Assembly (NCBI GenBank): GCA_003956705.1
Contig: QZCP01000059.1
Location: forward strand, 1-64,000
Direction: 5' to 3'
DNA from: Brevipalpus yothersi
Taxonomy: Eukaryota > Arthropoda > Arachnida > Trombidiformes > Tenuipalpidae
Length of the DNA stretch: 64,000 nt
Part shown: positions 1-14,888 of the stretch, in pieces
Position numbering within the stretch: the first letter of the stretch is position 1
Layout of the letters: every line of letters begins with the position of its first letter
The notes under the pieces: model-generated
What the model saw: only the letters and a program-made list of their open reading frames with translations
Told to the model about the DNA's origin: nothing
Database searches by the model: none
Translations under genes and position numbers: made by a program

Positions 1-84
<84 letters not shown>
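1..84. repeat. (TC)n microsatellite at left edge
   Basis: An uninterrupted TC dinucleotide run begins at the first base, so its true length is unknown. Confidence 0.98.
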
Positions 85-91
<7 letters not shown>

Positions 92-1725
92 CTTCTTCCT
101 GGTCTGATGTTATTTCCTTCAATCTAGTGATTTTTGAGAGGGATTTCTTTTTTCGCTCTCTCTCTCTCTCTTCTGAAGAGCGAAAACCATCCTGTTTGCA
201 ATACACCATGTAAGTACACTTCTTATTCGATTTTTTTCTCTCTCTCTTTCTCATATGTTTTCCTGTGATCTCTCATCCTGTATTTCTTCATATACTCTAT
301 TTGGTATAAGTTCAAGATAAACATACACCAGCCCAAATCGGCTTACAGAGCGAAAATTGACCTGATCAGATAGCAACACATATACATACATACACACATA
401 TACACTGTTTTTCGAACAACAACAGTACTTCACTTCGATCCAGCCCAGAACTGTCATGTCACGTTGAACAACGAAAAGTCGTTCTTTAGAAGACAATTCT
501 TCTTCACATACAGTGAATGCTCAATCCAGGCCAGAAGACATCTTGTCATCATTAATCTTCGACAAAATTTGGTAGAAAACAAGCAAATCAACCGCTCCTG
601 ATCGACAGCCCAAATAAGACGATGTCTTCATAGGTCAAAAGTTCTAGAATCACATTTTCAAACCGCAAACTAGAGATTAGTAAACTTTCGAATCGGCATC
701 AACATAAACCTGTAATCTGTGTGGAATATGAATTTTTTCAACTCCTCGGTCATCCAAAAATGATCTCTGTCCATATAATATGTAGAAATCGTTTATTGAA
801 AGCCATATTCATTATGATGGAAGAGGATAGGAAACAAACTTCGCTATTCAAAAGGAATTTCCTGATAAGAAAACAAATCAAATACCATTATCAAGACAAA
901 ACACAAACCAACAGAACAGCTAAGTTATCTACAGAATGCAAAGTGGAAACCAAATCGAATCATTAAGGAAAGGGAAGAATTAGTAGATACAATGTAACAG
1001 GAACCAACTCCTCAGAAACACATGATTGCAAATTACACTGTAAGTCACTTCCTCATCCTCGATTTGATGGGGAAAATAAATTCCTTATTTTTATAGTTGC
1101 GATGTGATTGAGTTCTATTCAAAAAGCATCCTTTTTGCTCCTTATTTTCGATCTACATCTGCATATGATTTCGAGTTCTTTCTCACCAAGAGACCAAATT
1201 GATACTCTTGTAGATCTGTTTGATGAATGCTCCTACATTCTGTGCATCATATCTGACAAATAAATGATAAAAAACGAAAAGGTAAGACTTGATATTTTCT
1301 AATCACTTTAATTCTAGAGGAAAATTTTGACAATAGACTCCAAATTATCAGACCTCTTCTAAACGCATGTGAGCAACTATTTTGCTCCAATTACCTAAGT
1401 GATTTCAATGTCACTCGTTAGAATGAGAACTGTAAATTCTGCCATGAAGCTTTCCCTCTCTTCTCATGGCCTGTCAGGATTACAGAGTGAGCCGAGAATA
1501 GTCTTCCAAAACAAAAGTTTCACACGAACTCGATAATCTGTTGAATTGTTATCCACAGAAGTCGAGAAAAAAAACTAGCTTCTTTCTTCTCACGATATTT
1601 TGTGCTTTGGCCAAACGATGGCCACTGGGCTCCACTGGTGATACTGGGCCATAGTCCTAAGGAGCACATATACACACATCAACCAGATTGATGGCGTAAG
1701 GAGGAGGAGGAGGAAGAAGAAGAAG

Positions 1726-1727
<2 letters not shown>

Positions 1728-1778
<51 letters not shown>
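1728..1778. repeat. (GA)n microsatellite
   Basis: GA run of about 50 bp, directly after a purine-rich GGA/GAA stretch (about 1,698-1,727). Confidence 0.97.
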
Positions 1779-1780
<2 letters not shown>

Positions 1781-4161
1781 AAACGATCAAAAAGAGGAAA
1801 TGGTTTTCGTGAAACAGTTTTCTCTCTCTCTTTCTGTATACTAGTAAGCTTGAACTTTACAATCTGCAAAATATATTTTTATATATCTCACCTTTTCTTC
1901 TTCCTCTTCTTCATCCGAGTTTTTTCGTCTTCCAAGCCCAACTGTGGTCCATAATCAGTACATACACACACATAGAGTATTGTTCGATATACTTTTTCTC
2001 CTTCATTGACGATGCACACAAAATCAGTCATCAATAGCCGAGACTTGAGAGCTTGATGCTGATTTTTGTTGGTCCGCTTGATATTCGAAAAAAACAGCGA
2101 TAGAAGAGAGAGAGAAGAGAAGAGAGAAGCCAAAGGTGGCCCTTAGATGGGTGAGAGGAAGAGATTTTCGTGTTCTTCAGGAAAGAGGATTCAGTGAAAA
2201 ATTTTTTCCTCCTCGCTTCACAATGTTCCGCCACATAGACCATATTGAACAACAATGAATAAATATATCTTTTTGAACCGCTAGCCAGACGGTTTTGAAT
2301 TTTTCAGACTCGCGATTTCAAAATCTGTGGCCTTAATTACCTTTGCCTACATGGTGATGGGGATCCTCACACACAGGCAGTCAGGCAGCCGGATTAATTG
2401 AGAGACTCATGAGTGAATTGAGGTTCTCTTTTTGTTATTTAAAATTGAGCCCAACAGCCAGAATGGCTATGAATGGTAATGAAGTGAAAGAGAAAGCGGA
2501 AAAAAATTATACATGTATAAGACCGATGTTTCGGAATACTTGGATGATCAGCTATTGATCCTGGTCCCTTTTTTGGGTTCCAGATGAGAGTAAAATTTGT
2601 CTCATCAAAGCAGCAGTTGAAAATGCTCATGGCAGCGGAGCAAGATCATCATCAGTTTTTGAGAGTGAATTTTTAAGTTGAAAATAAAATTAACGAAGCA
2701 ACATTTCGTGCTTAGTTAGTGAAACGATCAGACATTTGTTCTAAAAGCGATTTCTCGTACGATATGACGAATATGACCTTTCGAAGAATAAAATTGATGA
2801 ATTGACTTTCTACTGTAGATTCAATAGTTATGATAAAAAAGTTGATCTACTGTTCGTTTGTCTTTATCCAATAGACTGGACTGGTGTTCTAAGAATACTT
2901 TTTGTCGTGATTGGAAGCTTTTCCATCATGAAGTGAGTCAATAAAAATTTTTTACGGATATTTATCCTTTTTTTCTAGCTTAATCCGAGAAAACTTTGTA
3001 ATGAGCTGCTTGTTGTGAATAAAATGGGAATGAATGGATTAAAATGGAGATTTTTTCCCTGTTTTCTGGAGTTTTTCTTCGTTTATTCGAGGCTTTAGAA
3101 TATTGGAACCTATTTTCGACTGAGATCGCATATTATCATAGGATCACAGCAGTTCTCAGAGAGTTATTCAGAAACTTTAATAGTTTTTTGAAGTGCTCTC
3201 AATTGCTAATTGAGGTTTTCTACTGAAAAACAGGGGTTTTCGATAATTCTAAGTCTTTAGGAAAATTATTGATGCTAGTACGTTGCCAACTCAAAAATTG
3301 GCATTCTTTGATTGTAAAGGACAGTTTCTCTAGGATTTCAAAGTATTGGAACTAAATTTCACCTCTTGACAATATTGCTAAGTTTATTTAAGTGCTGTCA
3401 GGACCAATTAATTCAAACGGATCGAAAATGCTGGCTTTTCGATTCTAAACGCCACAAATGAATCAATTTTGGGGTGTAATTACATTTTAAGTTAGTGAAA
3501 ATATTTCGAATTGCTTGGAAGTTAGATTTTAAGAATGAACCCAGGCAAAAAATCCATGCATTGCTATATTCTAAGACTAAAGTAAGAACTGAAATGCCAT
3601 ATCTCAGACAAAGTTCTTATTTTATTCGTATTTTTATATTTTAGAAGTTTATGTTGAATTTTTAAATGAAATTTGATTCAAATTTGCCCCCGGAAGCTTT
3701 TTCAATACTCTTGTATCGTACTCATGCTGTATATTCAATCACAGGTGATACAGTGAAAGTAAAAGTTCTGAATACCACACAGAAAGGTATTTGCGCGCTC
3801 GCTATAGAAATCGATTTGAATGGCTTTGGACTTTAAATAGGAATCGACGGCTGTTTTGGCACCATCATGATGGTGTCGAAACCAAAGTATACCTTCAGGG
3901 TATTGAGACCGCTTTCGCTTTCATCTTCAAATCATGCCTGTTGACAGTGAAATTTTTAAGAGGGAAAGAGAAAAAGAGAGATCCTGTACGAGAGTGTTCA
4001 GCCCTCAATGTCAGGCCACTCTCTCTCTCTCTCATCGTTCATTTCCGATCCTCATTCATACCTGAGCTCCCAATGCTCATTCATGGGCGATCATATGAAT
4101 CGGCAGATCAGATGGAATGACATATCTTGAACGCTCATGTATTATGAACGCGTGGCTCTTC

Positions 4162-4165
<4 letters not shown>

Positions 4166-4239
<74 letters not shown>
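4166..4239. repeat. (TC)n microsatellite
   Basis: TC run of about 74 bp, one of the longest in the window. Confidence 0.98.
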
Positions 4240-4241
<2 letters not shown>

Positions 4242-6069
4242 TTCAGCTTCCCTATTTTCGATCATCACTTTCTCTTTTAGCCCACCGATTTTGATGCTCC
4301 TCTCTCTCTCCAACATCAATCCAATCCATTGAGAATATCATATGTGAACAGGACTTCCTATTTTATTTTTCTCACTTCCGACATGAGTATAATTTTCTAG
4401 TTGCAATGAAAAATTTTGAATCTAGCTTGCTGGTCATTCAACGAATTTTATTTCAGATTGAATGAAGAATTTATTCAAGTCTCTTGGTGTGTGAGAGAGA
4501 GGAGGCAAGAATCTCCTGTAAGATCAGATATCAGGTCGGAAAATCACAGAAGTCATTTTTTTCACTGTCTTACGTTGCGTGCAAACCTCAGAACTTTTTT
4601 TCTCTACTCTCGCTATTCATGAAACTCACTCTTGTTTTTTTTCATTTTCATTCACATTCAATTCAAAAGATGAGATAAAATGGCCAAGAAAAACGCCTTT
4701 TCTCTCTTTCTCTCCACTCTGAGACAGAATCATCCAAGTAAAACGGACCAAAAAAGAAATGAGACTCTCTCTCTCTCTTCTTTCGTGTCCACTCAGCTAA
4801 GGTCCCAAGTTAGAATTTTCTCTCTCTCTCTCTCCAAAAATCTCATGTAAAAAGTATGAATGGACTGTGCGGCAAACGGGCGTGAGTCTTTCCTCTTTCT
4901 TTCGGTGTTTAGGACCTTTTTTCTTCTCCATTCAAGAAGATACGCAGCGAAAATACGGAGCAAACAGGAAGACGTTTAAAATTTAAGCTTAGCTCATTTT
5001 TCTTACAAGACATCCTAGAGAAAGAGAGAGAGAGAGAAGGAAATCTTCTGAGCATCTTATCATATTCATTTCAGAATCATTTGGAATGAAAATGAGGATT
5101 ATTCCGTTGCATGAGCATTCTGATGAAGATGAATACTGAATAATCAAGTTAAATGTCCTGTTAAGTTGGAGAGGCAAAAAGCGCTCATGATATCGAAACT
5201 TTTGTCGGATATCTCAAGTTTCTTACTTTGCTTGCTTCTTTTGGGTGGTAAAAGAATCGATTCTGATAGTTTTTCTTATGAATGGACGACTTTTCTTACA
5301 CTTTAGGCTGAATTTCTTGGACCTCATGTAACGGTGATCATAATTTTACACCTGAAAGCTTTTTTACTTGAATATAATTTCGGAAGAAATGATACATGTT
5401 TTTTTCTGTTATTTTTATCACCTAACAATCATGTTTTTCTTATTACAATATCTGAGACGTTGAAATTTATCCTATTGTATCAAGTTTCAACACAGTAAAA
5501 GAATAGGATCAATATCATTCTTGACACCATCCCTCCGGACGTTCACCATGAATCGACCTATCTTAGAAACTCGATCATGCTTAAGGCGTTGAATTTGGTA
5601 GGAATCAGGATTCAACAGGTCTTCAGAATTTGATTAGGATGTTCTCTGGACAAGAACTGGAAGAACTGACCAGAAAACTTTTTTTAGATTTCTGATAGTA
5701 GCAGAGAAGTGACCTCAGAACCGATCAAAGTTTGCCAATAAACTCTCAATTCAAGATTAGCCAATTGATTCATTTTGCGGGTGATTATAGGAGCCCTTCT
5801 AAGTGGGAAAAAATTGATTGATAGGACGCGTGGACAGAATCCAAAAAATGGGGGTAAAATTAAAGTGGTGCCCATATTTTTGATGTTTTCTAATCAATTG
5901 ATCATCATCTCAAATGTTCATTTAAGTTTGATGAAAATTTTTTTCTAATTATGTAGGCCTCTTGGGCAGAAAAAATTAATCATGGACATGATTCTTGTCA
6001 CTTCATTTCTCATTAACGATGGTGTGTGTGTGTCCATGTGTGTGCGGGATGAGGGTCTTGAAGGAACCA

Positions 6070-6075
6070 TAGAAG

Positions 6076-6136
<61 letters not shown>
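6070..6136. repeat. Compound (GAAA)n-(GA)n microsatellite
   Basis: Tetranucleotide GAAA units pass into a GA run. The same tetranucleotide-to-dinucleotide transition recurs near 42,716 and at 53,994. Confidence 0.95.
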
Positions 6137-6140
<4 letters not shown>

Positions 6141-8429
6141 CTTCCTCTATGTATCGATTGCTCGCACCTTCTGTTAATCTATGCTAATTTGTTTCAAGAA
6201 GAACACCGCCCACACTCTTGTATTGAATCGATTGAAAGGAAACGGAATACATGTACTTCATGAATGGGCCATAGTGTGTGTGTGTGTGTGTGAGTGTATA
6301 CTGGAAGTGAGCCGAAAAAGTTGGACAGATGCTGGACTCTTTTTCAAGCAAGCGAAAACTTTTCAAGACGCCTGTGATTCAGGACCAATCGGCGTATCTG
6401 GTCTCAATACATACACATAGGATAAAGAGAGAGAGAAAGAGAATAGCGTGTGTTGCTCATGATACTTGTGAGCTGATTTATTACCTAACGGCTGGTTCTT
6501 GGGTAAACAATTCTCTTCCAGGCCATTCTCTAGCCATCTTTCTCTACCTCTCTACCACTATCTTTGCCTGTTTGATGGACCTCGATAAGGTGATAATGAA
6601 ACTCATGAACGATAAGTGATCTTTTTTCACCTTGAAATGTTAAACATAGAACACCATTTTTTCATTGAAAGTAGAGGATTATCATTCTAGCATTCATCAA
6701 TCCTAAAATAGCTGAGTTATCAGAGAGGATATATTCAATTTTACTAACTTTTACAGAATTATCGAGTGAATTTTCGATATCTCTCTCACAAAGGCTTTTG
6801 GAAATTCGATTTTTGATCATGTGAAAAAGATTAATCAGCTAAAGAATGAATTTTTCTTTGATTATTGTCCTAAAGACTGAAAGGCTCCTGGATTTGACTT
6901 CTGATTGTTTGGAAATTTTAAGATTTCCTATTCCCTATTGTCGTTTGATTTTTTCAATTACAATCAAATTTTTCTACTGTATAACTTACAAATTTACAGG
7001 AAAGTTTTTTACATTTTACAAAATAGATCACCTACATAATGGAATTTTGGTGCCCTGAACTTCCGATCTAAGCATAATAAGACTCAGATGTGATACCAAA
7101 TGATCATTCAGAACAATCAAATAACAACATAAGCAAATTTTGTTCTCTAGAGCGTGAAAAAATGAAATGAGGCAATAATTCATGTGGTTCAACGTTCAAT
7201 CGGTGCTAGAATGGTGAAAACAATGTATCCCAAAATCGATTCAAACACAATCAATATATGAATGTATATATTTCCATGTGCATGTGGGTAGGTATGGTAG
7301 TACACTTTTATACTGATTTATCTGGGCTGTTAATCTGATAACATGAAACGATGATTGGAGGCCACAAATCAAGTCAAATTGCATGTCCACAGGCACATTC
7401 ATTCCCATGTGTGTGTGTGTGGTTGGCTGCTTGAAAGTCTATCAAGTCGCCCTCATTTTTTTCCATACCCTAAGCAATAAATCGCATCTTATCGGCACAT
7501 TCTAATCAGCTCATCATGAACAAAAATTCATCATGTATCGAGTGTGTACATGTATAGCAGTGGAAAAGTTTTCTCTCTGTTACACACAATCATTTTGTGG
7601 CTACATTGTTTTCCAACTGATGAACAAACTAGACATTAGTTTTTTGTGAGGAAAAAAGTATTTTAAACTTAGGAAACTTAGCAAAAATTGTTCTGTTAGA
7701 ATGTTCGAGATAAATTCGGTGACAATCTTCATGGAAGACAGATTGATAAATTTTTGAGATTGTCAAAATTTTTGCATATCTGTGTCCACGAGAAGGAGAA
7801 GAGATGAGGCTAAAATTGGTCAGAAAATTGATTATGTTGGTCGCTTGAAAGTGATGATGACAGAAGTCAGAGACTGTGTGAATGGTCAATGTAACTTTGC
7901 TTGTTTACTTTTGTCTTGAACCGAAAATGATTCAAATTGACGAAAAGAAGCTGTGCCACTCAAGAGGAGATGAAACATGCACCGTGGATAAGTAACACTA
8001 AGTAGACATGACCATTGATTTGTTTCAGCTGAGGTGATCAGTGACTTAATGATGACCAGCGGCAAAAGAGCCATACACATAAAATGGTCAACGAAAGTGA
8101 CCTCAATGGCTATGGCTATGTTTGTCTATGGATTGAACGGCCAAAACTGGACAGTATCATACCCACCATACAGTGGACACACAACGACAAGCGACTAATG
8201 AGCCTTCCGTAAATTTCTCTCTCTCTCTCTCTTCTTGCCTTGAAGCACCATGCTAAAAGCGGGAAAAGAAGAAGAAGAATTCGCCAAAATCTTGTGCAAA
8301 CGGAAGGGTTCACACGACTTCAATGATGATGACCAATGGTCAGTCTTAAAGCTAGTAGCCATTTCTAAATTTGTCATCCCCTCAATCTTTTTCCGTCTCT
8401 TCTCTCTCTTCCTCTCTTTTTCTTTCTAC

Positions 8430-8430
<1 letters not shown>

Positions 8431-8503
<73 letters not shown>
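8431..8503. repeat. (GA)n microsatellite
   Basis: GA run of about 72 bp preceded by a TCTC-rich patch, so this short region can fold back on itself. Confidence 0.98.
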
Positions 8504-8507
<4 letters not shown>

Positions 8508-9718
8508 ACTTTTGAATGAGATAAGAAAGGTAAGCGAAAACGTCGTCGGAAGAAAAAAGAGCGATTCATTAGTGCGAAGCGAACTTTCCGATGAGAACCA
8601 AAAATTTTTCAGGCCCATAGAGATCAAGTGAATGTTTTTCCCTGTGTATGTGTAAGAGTGATGATGAACCTTATTTTCCCGACTTGCCTTTTTCGCTACT
8701 TTTTGGGCCCAATTTTGGCCTGAGAAATGACACTTGCTAAGTGCCACACTCGGAGAGAGAGACCTGCTCTCTCTCTCTCTCTTTCTCTCTCTTACCTACA
8801 ATCTCCCTGTTATTAGGCCACGTTCTAGTGAAATATTCGATTTGGAGCTTCTTCCTTGCTCTTGACTCCCAACGCTTCTTGGCCTCAACAACCCCTCAAC
8901 CGAACGTCTCACTCATTTTCCTTCTCTCTTCACATAGACTTGCCGAAAGCAATAATCGGACAGGAATATGATCTCTCTTCTCTCTTTCTCCCGAAAGATG
9001 GACATAATGACCAAAGATCATTAGGACATTATCGACCAGGTTTATAAATTCACTCTAAATTTTACCAACTCTTCACTATAAAGCTCCACATTATTGACTT
9101 GACCACATTTGACCTGCCAGATAAACGAGTAGCTGAGAGTTAATCCAAGTCCAACAGGAGCAATAAAAACATTAGGGGCAAAGTGGTCAGTAGAAATATT
9201 TTTCCTCCAATTATTATCATGAACAAGTGCCACCAAAATCCTTGAAATTTTTCTCTCACATACATCATGTATGATACTCTAAGATCTCATTTTCTACCGA
9301 TTTTTTCTCTCTCTCTCCTCACAGAATCACATCGACTTACTTTCAAAGTTAGATCACTCAACTGAATCGAACCGTGATGAGAGGGCTGAAAATGTCCCAT
9401 CTTGTTGGAAAGTGTACTTATATTTTTCGTATCTACTCTCGTGTGTACATATATGTGTGTGTATGTTGCTTGATCCGGGCTAAGTTGAAATTTTTTGGCT
9501 CTCATAGACGCCCTTCACTTTTCCCGCTTCTCATACTGGTAGCAGTAGTAATTCTTCAAGAATACATGGAGAACAAGAAGAAGAATCTTTCGTTCCAATG
9601 CATGAGTACGCCATCAGATTTTTCAGGGAGAGAGAGAGAGTGAAAAAAAATTATAATGAACCATCTGTGTGAATAAGAATACTCAGTCTTTTTTCTCTTC
9701 TTCTTTAGCTCTTATATA

Positions 9719-9754
<36 letters not shown>
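9719..9754. repeat. (TC)n microsatellite
   Basis: TC run of about 35 bp. Confidence 0.96.
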
Positions 9755-9757
<3 letters not shown>

Positions 9758-11252
9758 GCCGATATTCTCCATTTAACTTTGCTCAAATCTATGCTCATCT
9801 TTCTCTTGTTTTGCTTCACTCATCAATATGCATGTTTTTGAAAAACTGCTTGCTCAATTCTTCCGGGCACCCTAAGAAATCCTTATCAATATCACTATTG
9901 AGTATGTGTGTATGCATGCTTAACAAAAGGGATCCAAATGGGTGCCAGTAATTGTCCAGAGTCCCCAGGATTCCCTTTGATTCGTTACTGATCCTTGTAG
10001 AAGTTTTTCTGATAGTACGAAAAGAATAGCTTCGAGTATTGTGTACAGTAGTGAATAAAGTAACGGGTTGTGATGTTCACTAAATAACGACCTTTGACCC
10101 AATAGATTTTATATATTCTCTTTTGTCAAAAATGGACACTAAATGATACAATCCAGTAAAACTTTGTAAAACCAAATGGTCAACCTTCTGTCGTTTTTTC
10201 ATTATACTTTTCACTCCCTTTTTGGAGAGGATCTACTTATAAATCTCTTTCATTTTTGGACCCAAGATTTCAGAATTGTGAACCAAATTTCAAGCCTTAT
10301 CATGCAAGTTTAAATCTTTTACTAAGATGGATCGACCGACATCCTATCATATCATGCAAATTTCATAGGCTGATTCTTATTCTCTTTGCATGAGTCATTA
10401 GGGCTGAGATTAATGTTTCAAGTTGACTGATTGTTGGGACAAGTCAATCTGAAATTGTGTGTGATTATCCATGATTTTGGTTATCTTTCTCACTCACGAA
10501 TCTTATTTTCTCTCTCTCTCTCATTCTCTTTTCCTTCCACTTGCTTGTTGGTAAAATGGTGGTGAGAAAATAAAATATGCAAGGGAAGTGAAAAATAATT
10601 AATTAAGAAGCATCTAATTGTCCAGGACAGTGATTAAAGCCTGGGAAACGATTAAGTGTAAAGGTAAGACAATTCAGGACTAAAGGTTCCGAAAAAGTTA
10701 ATGTGAGGCGAACGAACGCAGTTCAAGTTAACTTGTATACACAACGTTATATATATAAATAAATATTCTAAAGATTAAGCTGAACAAGCACTGAAACCAC
10801 GGAGGAGGTTAGATTGTAAATCGTGTCTCTTGGTGAAGATTTTGTATTATATATATATATATTTCAACATCATGCTTGTTGTTTTACAGCTTCCCAAATA
10901 ATAGTCATCATCTCATCTTGATGCTGTCTCTCTCTCTCTTTCTACTATCTCTCTCGTTTCTGAGATAGTTTCTCTTGTGTTTCTTTCCAAAATCACGAAA
11001 CTTGTGTCTATCTCGAATACATGATACGATGTGGCTCCGGTATCAGCGGTGGACATGAAGAAGTAGAGGAGGACAGGAAAAAAGCAGTGGTCAAGTGGCG
11101 AGAAGAGAAGAGAAGAGAAAATTTGTCCATATTCTCACCAATTAAACAGGGAACAGGTAGATATCAAATGAACTTTTTTCCCAGCTTCATGCATCTTGAC
11201 CATTCTTTTTCGTTGCTACTTCATGTCACTCAGAGTAGAATGAAGATTGGAA

Positions 11253-11256
<4 letters not shown>

Positions 11257-11329
<73 letters not shown>

Positions 11330-11330
11330 T
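11257..11330. repeat. (GA)n microsatellite
   Basis: GA run of about 74 bp with one AAAG interruption near its end. Confidence 0.98.
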
Positions 11331-13922
11331 AAATATATATAATATCATGAAGAAAAAAGTTGAAATAGTTTGATTGGAATTCTCATGTGAATGATGGTTA
11401 CGGAAAGGAAGGCAAAAAAGTGAAACATAATTTTCAGATGACCATTCGATTGTGACGAGTAATGGATCATCAGATTTGTGTGTCTGTCTGTCTGTATGTG
11501 AAAAATTTTTACTGATAGAGAAGAGAGAAAAAATGTGACAAGGTTTGAGGAAAAATATTGCCTTCTCTCTACCTTCAATAATAGGAAATGAAACTTTCCC
11601 ATCAATACCAATTGAGATGTCTTCTCTGTTGATTATTTTCTCTTTTTCATCCTCATCCTTATAATATCATGATGATAATAATAGCGATAGACACATTGAA
11701 ACGTGGTGTGTATTATGTGTTGCAGCTTGAGAATATGTGGTGGAAGTGTGTTTCTTCTCTCTCTCCTTCTTTGGAATGAATAATTCCGCATCACTGGCAG
11801 GAAAACAGTTGAAAAACCGTTGAGAGAGAAAGAGATTGTGCAACATTCTTCTTTATTAACTTAATTTGGGAAAATAATTATGCACAAGAAGGTTTTGAAA
11901 AATAAGCTCTTTCGAGTCCAGTTGAAAGTTGAAAAAGCTTATCAAAATGGTAAGAGAAAAATACTATAACTGTTACGTAAACTTTGCTCATGCAATTTGA
12001 TATCATGAAGAAAGAGGTTAAGAATTCTTGCTCAAGATGATGAGTTATACTTCAAATTTTTTGCGCAACGATGAGGAAAACATTTCATTTCAAAAACAAT
12101 AGATTTTGACTGATGGATCATATGTCTTTCCGGTCGGTATGTCCTCGATAATCGGTGTTCAATTGAATGTATTGATGGAAATTTTTCCATATCGGATTGC
12201 TTCAATTCTTGAATGAGTTGATTTACATTGAAACAAGTCAAAAATTGGGGTACTCAAGGGTGTCAATTCAGATTCGGTTTCACAAAATTTTATTCGGAAA
12301 CAGATTCAATTTCAGGGTAAATCATCTAAGTTCTTGGAAGAGGAACCATATTTCACGCTATCAGATACATTTTGGCTCACAATTCTGAGCTCTTGGCGCG
12401 AAACCATTTTAAATTTTTTCCCCATATATCAGAACCACCATTCTTTTAAGATCAGAGAATAAAATTGATGACATGAATTGGATCAGATAGTTATTCAAAA
12501 TTATAGCCAAACCACGATGAAACAGCTTTCCATTCATAAATGAATCGGGCGTATGCATATGTAAACTTAGAAAGTCTATTAATTGAGCAGTTTAATTGCA
12601 TTTCGTGTTAAAGGCTCATCAAATCATCACCAGACTAGACCCATAGATTTTTTTAATTCATTCATTTTTGGAGTGCCCTTGAACTTGACAATACTATAGT
12701 CAATAGTTGAACAAAATTTATGCAACATTTATGAGTTCATGAACTTTTTTCTCCCTATTTTCTAATCAAAGGCAAAATTTGATCGAAAAAAATGGTGAGA
12801 GTGAATCACCTTCAACAGAATAGATAATCAAGGGCGTTGATCTCATCAGGCAAAGCAAAAAAAACACTGTTAAATTAGTGGTTATGATGATTTCCACAAT
12901 TAATCTCAATACATATATTTAAATTAGGTGTGTTGAGATAATAGGGCTTGTCTATGGTATTACAGGTGAAGTTTTAACACTTCACCAATCGAAATTTGGA
13001 ATAAAGTCAATTTATTGGCGAGGGATTCAACTCTTGTTCAAACTGATGGACCTCAACTTCATTGGCCATAAAAATTCCAAATTTTGGGTTGAATTCTTGC
13101 AACTTGAAACCTTGTTTGTACTTTTTCAAGCCATAGTCATATCTTCAGAATTCAATTGAGAAAATGGAATCATATTACAGAAATACAACAAAATGATTGG
13201 TGTGAATATTCCTTCATATGTCCAATTTTTACCATGATTAATGGATTTTTCTGGACTAGCATCAAAATAATGGAGCGATTTTTCAATCGAGGCACGAAAA
13301 TTCAAAAAAAGATCCCAGGGCATTGATCTTCAATCGAGAACATTTTCTCAATAAAATATTAACAATTTATTATCTCCCCATTTTGGACTATCCACTCACA
13401 AAAATGTACCTGGTAAACGCCTACCAAAAGGCAAGGTTTTCGAAAAAAATATTAAAAATAGCCAAAGTAAACAGCCAATATTCTATGATATTTTTTTTTC
13501 TCTCTCTCAAGTCCTAGTCTTTTTTGTGTGTGTGAAAGCCCATTTTCACTCGATTGAACACGCCATATTTTGCTGTAAAATATTGTTCAAATTGAGATCC
13601 TTTTTCATCTCTCAATTGAATCATCTCCACTCACACATCAGGCTAATAGGCAGACATTTCAACGATAAAAACGGAGAGAGAAACTCCTTTGCTTCATGTA
13701 CGCTTATTATAATAATAATTTTTGTTCCTTTCCTGAGGAACCAAAAGGTACAGTTACCTGGATAAAATATTAATCCACTAGACAGCGTAATAGTGGACCT
13801 CTCTTATGATTGGGCGTACATCATCGGCATGACCATCATTCATTCCACTTGAACGTATACATGTACATATATAAACTATCGGACGCCCTGTAAAAAGCGA
13901 TCAAAAGCGATCGACACAGTTC

Positions 13923-13971
13923 ACTGGGCCACCAGTTTCATATATACACAATCTTCTTCTGGTGGCCCAGT
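13923..13971. other. Perfect 13-bp inverted repeat (hairpin)
   Basis: ACTGGGCCACCAG at 13,923-13,935 is exactly complementary to CTGGTGGCCCAGT at 13,959-13,971, separated by 23 bases. No open frame is associated with it. The arms contain the GGCC core seen in other hairpins of the desert. Confidence 0.9.
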
Positions 13972-14855
13972 CTCTGTCTGCCTCTGGTACAATAAAATTT
14001 AGGTCACAATCGTTGTTCACGCGTGCCATATCATTGAATGCCGATAGATAGATATATATGTATGCCCATACCGATGCTATTCTATTTTTGATCTGAACAA
14101 TAGAAGAGGACAATTCTGATGTCGCATTCGATTTATTTGAGATTGATTTTTGATATTTTTTAGTTCTAGTTCATATCTTTCTCTCTTTCGTAACGCCTTG
14201 AACATTTTGCAGTACAATAGGAATTGAAGAAGAGCGAATAAACGATTCCAAATCAATCATATTTTTTCTAAGAAAAAACCATATTTGCTATCTTTTATCA
14301 TGATAATTTTTTATTCATATTTGGAGGGATAGAAAAAAAGTCACAGAAGTGCTCAAAAGTAGCATATTTGTATCAAGTATGATCTATTGTTGTTCATCTT
14401 CATCTGTTCCTGTAAAACAGAATCATAATCGATGATTCGGAGACAAGATTCATCCATACGTACAAGAGTATTCATGGTCAGTGAGATGAAGAAAAAATTT
14501 TCGCTGACCAATATGAAGGTAAAAGCTGTTCTCTCTGAATATATTCTTGACTTGTTGAGCATCTTGAACATCTACCATAAGGTTCCCGCTGAATTTTGGG
14601 CTGTCCATACAGTATATATACACACCGGCAACGAATGGTGCCATGATGATGCTGGTGACACAAGAATCGACTCCTGGCCTCCTGGAACGGAAATAAGGAC
14701 TTTTCTTGAAGCAAACTTCTTGAAGGGCTATTTAAAGATCTGATTTAAAAGTCCATAGAGAAGTTGAAGCAGAAAACCTCGAATATCAGCTGCTTTAGGC
14801 CCCGAAAATGCTGGTGCCTCGGTTCTTTTCAGCCGTTCACTTTATTCACCAGGCT

Positions 14856-14888
<33 letters not shown>

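Larger units (their letters stand above)
85..9718. other. Gene-free AT-rich sequence with GA/TC tracts
   Basis: I see no credible coding region. The open frames are short or made of Ser-Leu or Glu-Arg runs encoded by microsatellites. The block holds long GA/TC tracts (listed separately), short TCTC patches, a few GT runs (about 6,276-6,291) and scattered TGGCC motifs. At 1,618-1,652 a 6-bp inverted pair ATGGCC/GGCCAT encloses three ACTGG repeats. At 8,702-8,722 a TTGGGCCCAA palindrome lies next to GGCCTGAG. It is probably distal intergenic sequence of the Delta locus. Confidence 0.7.
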
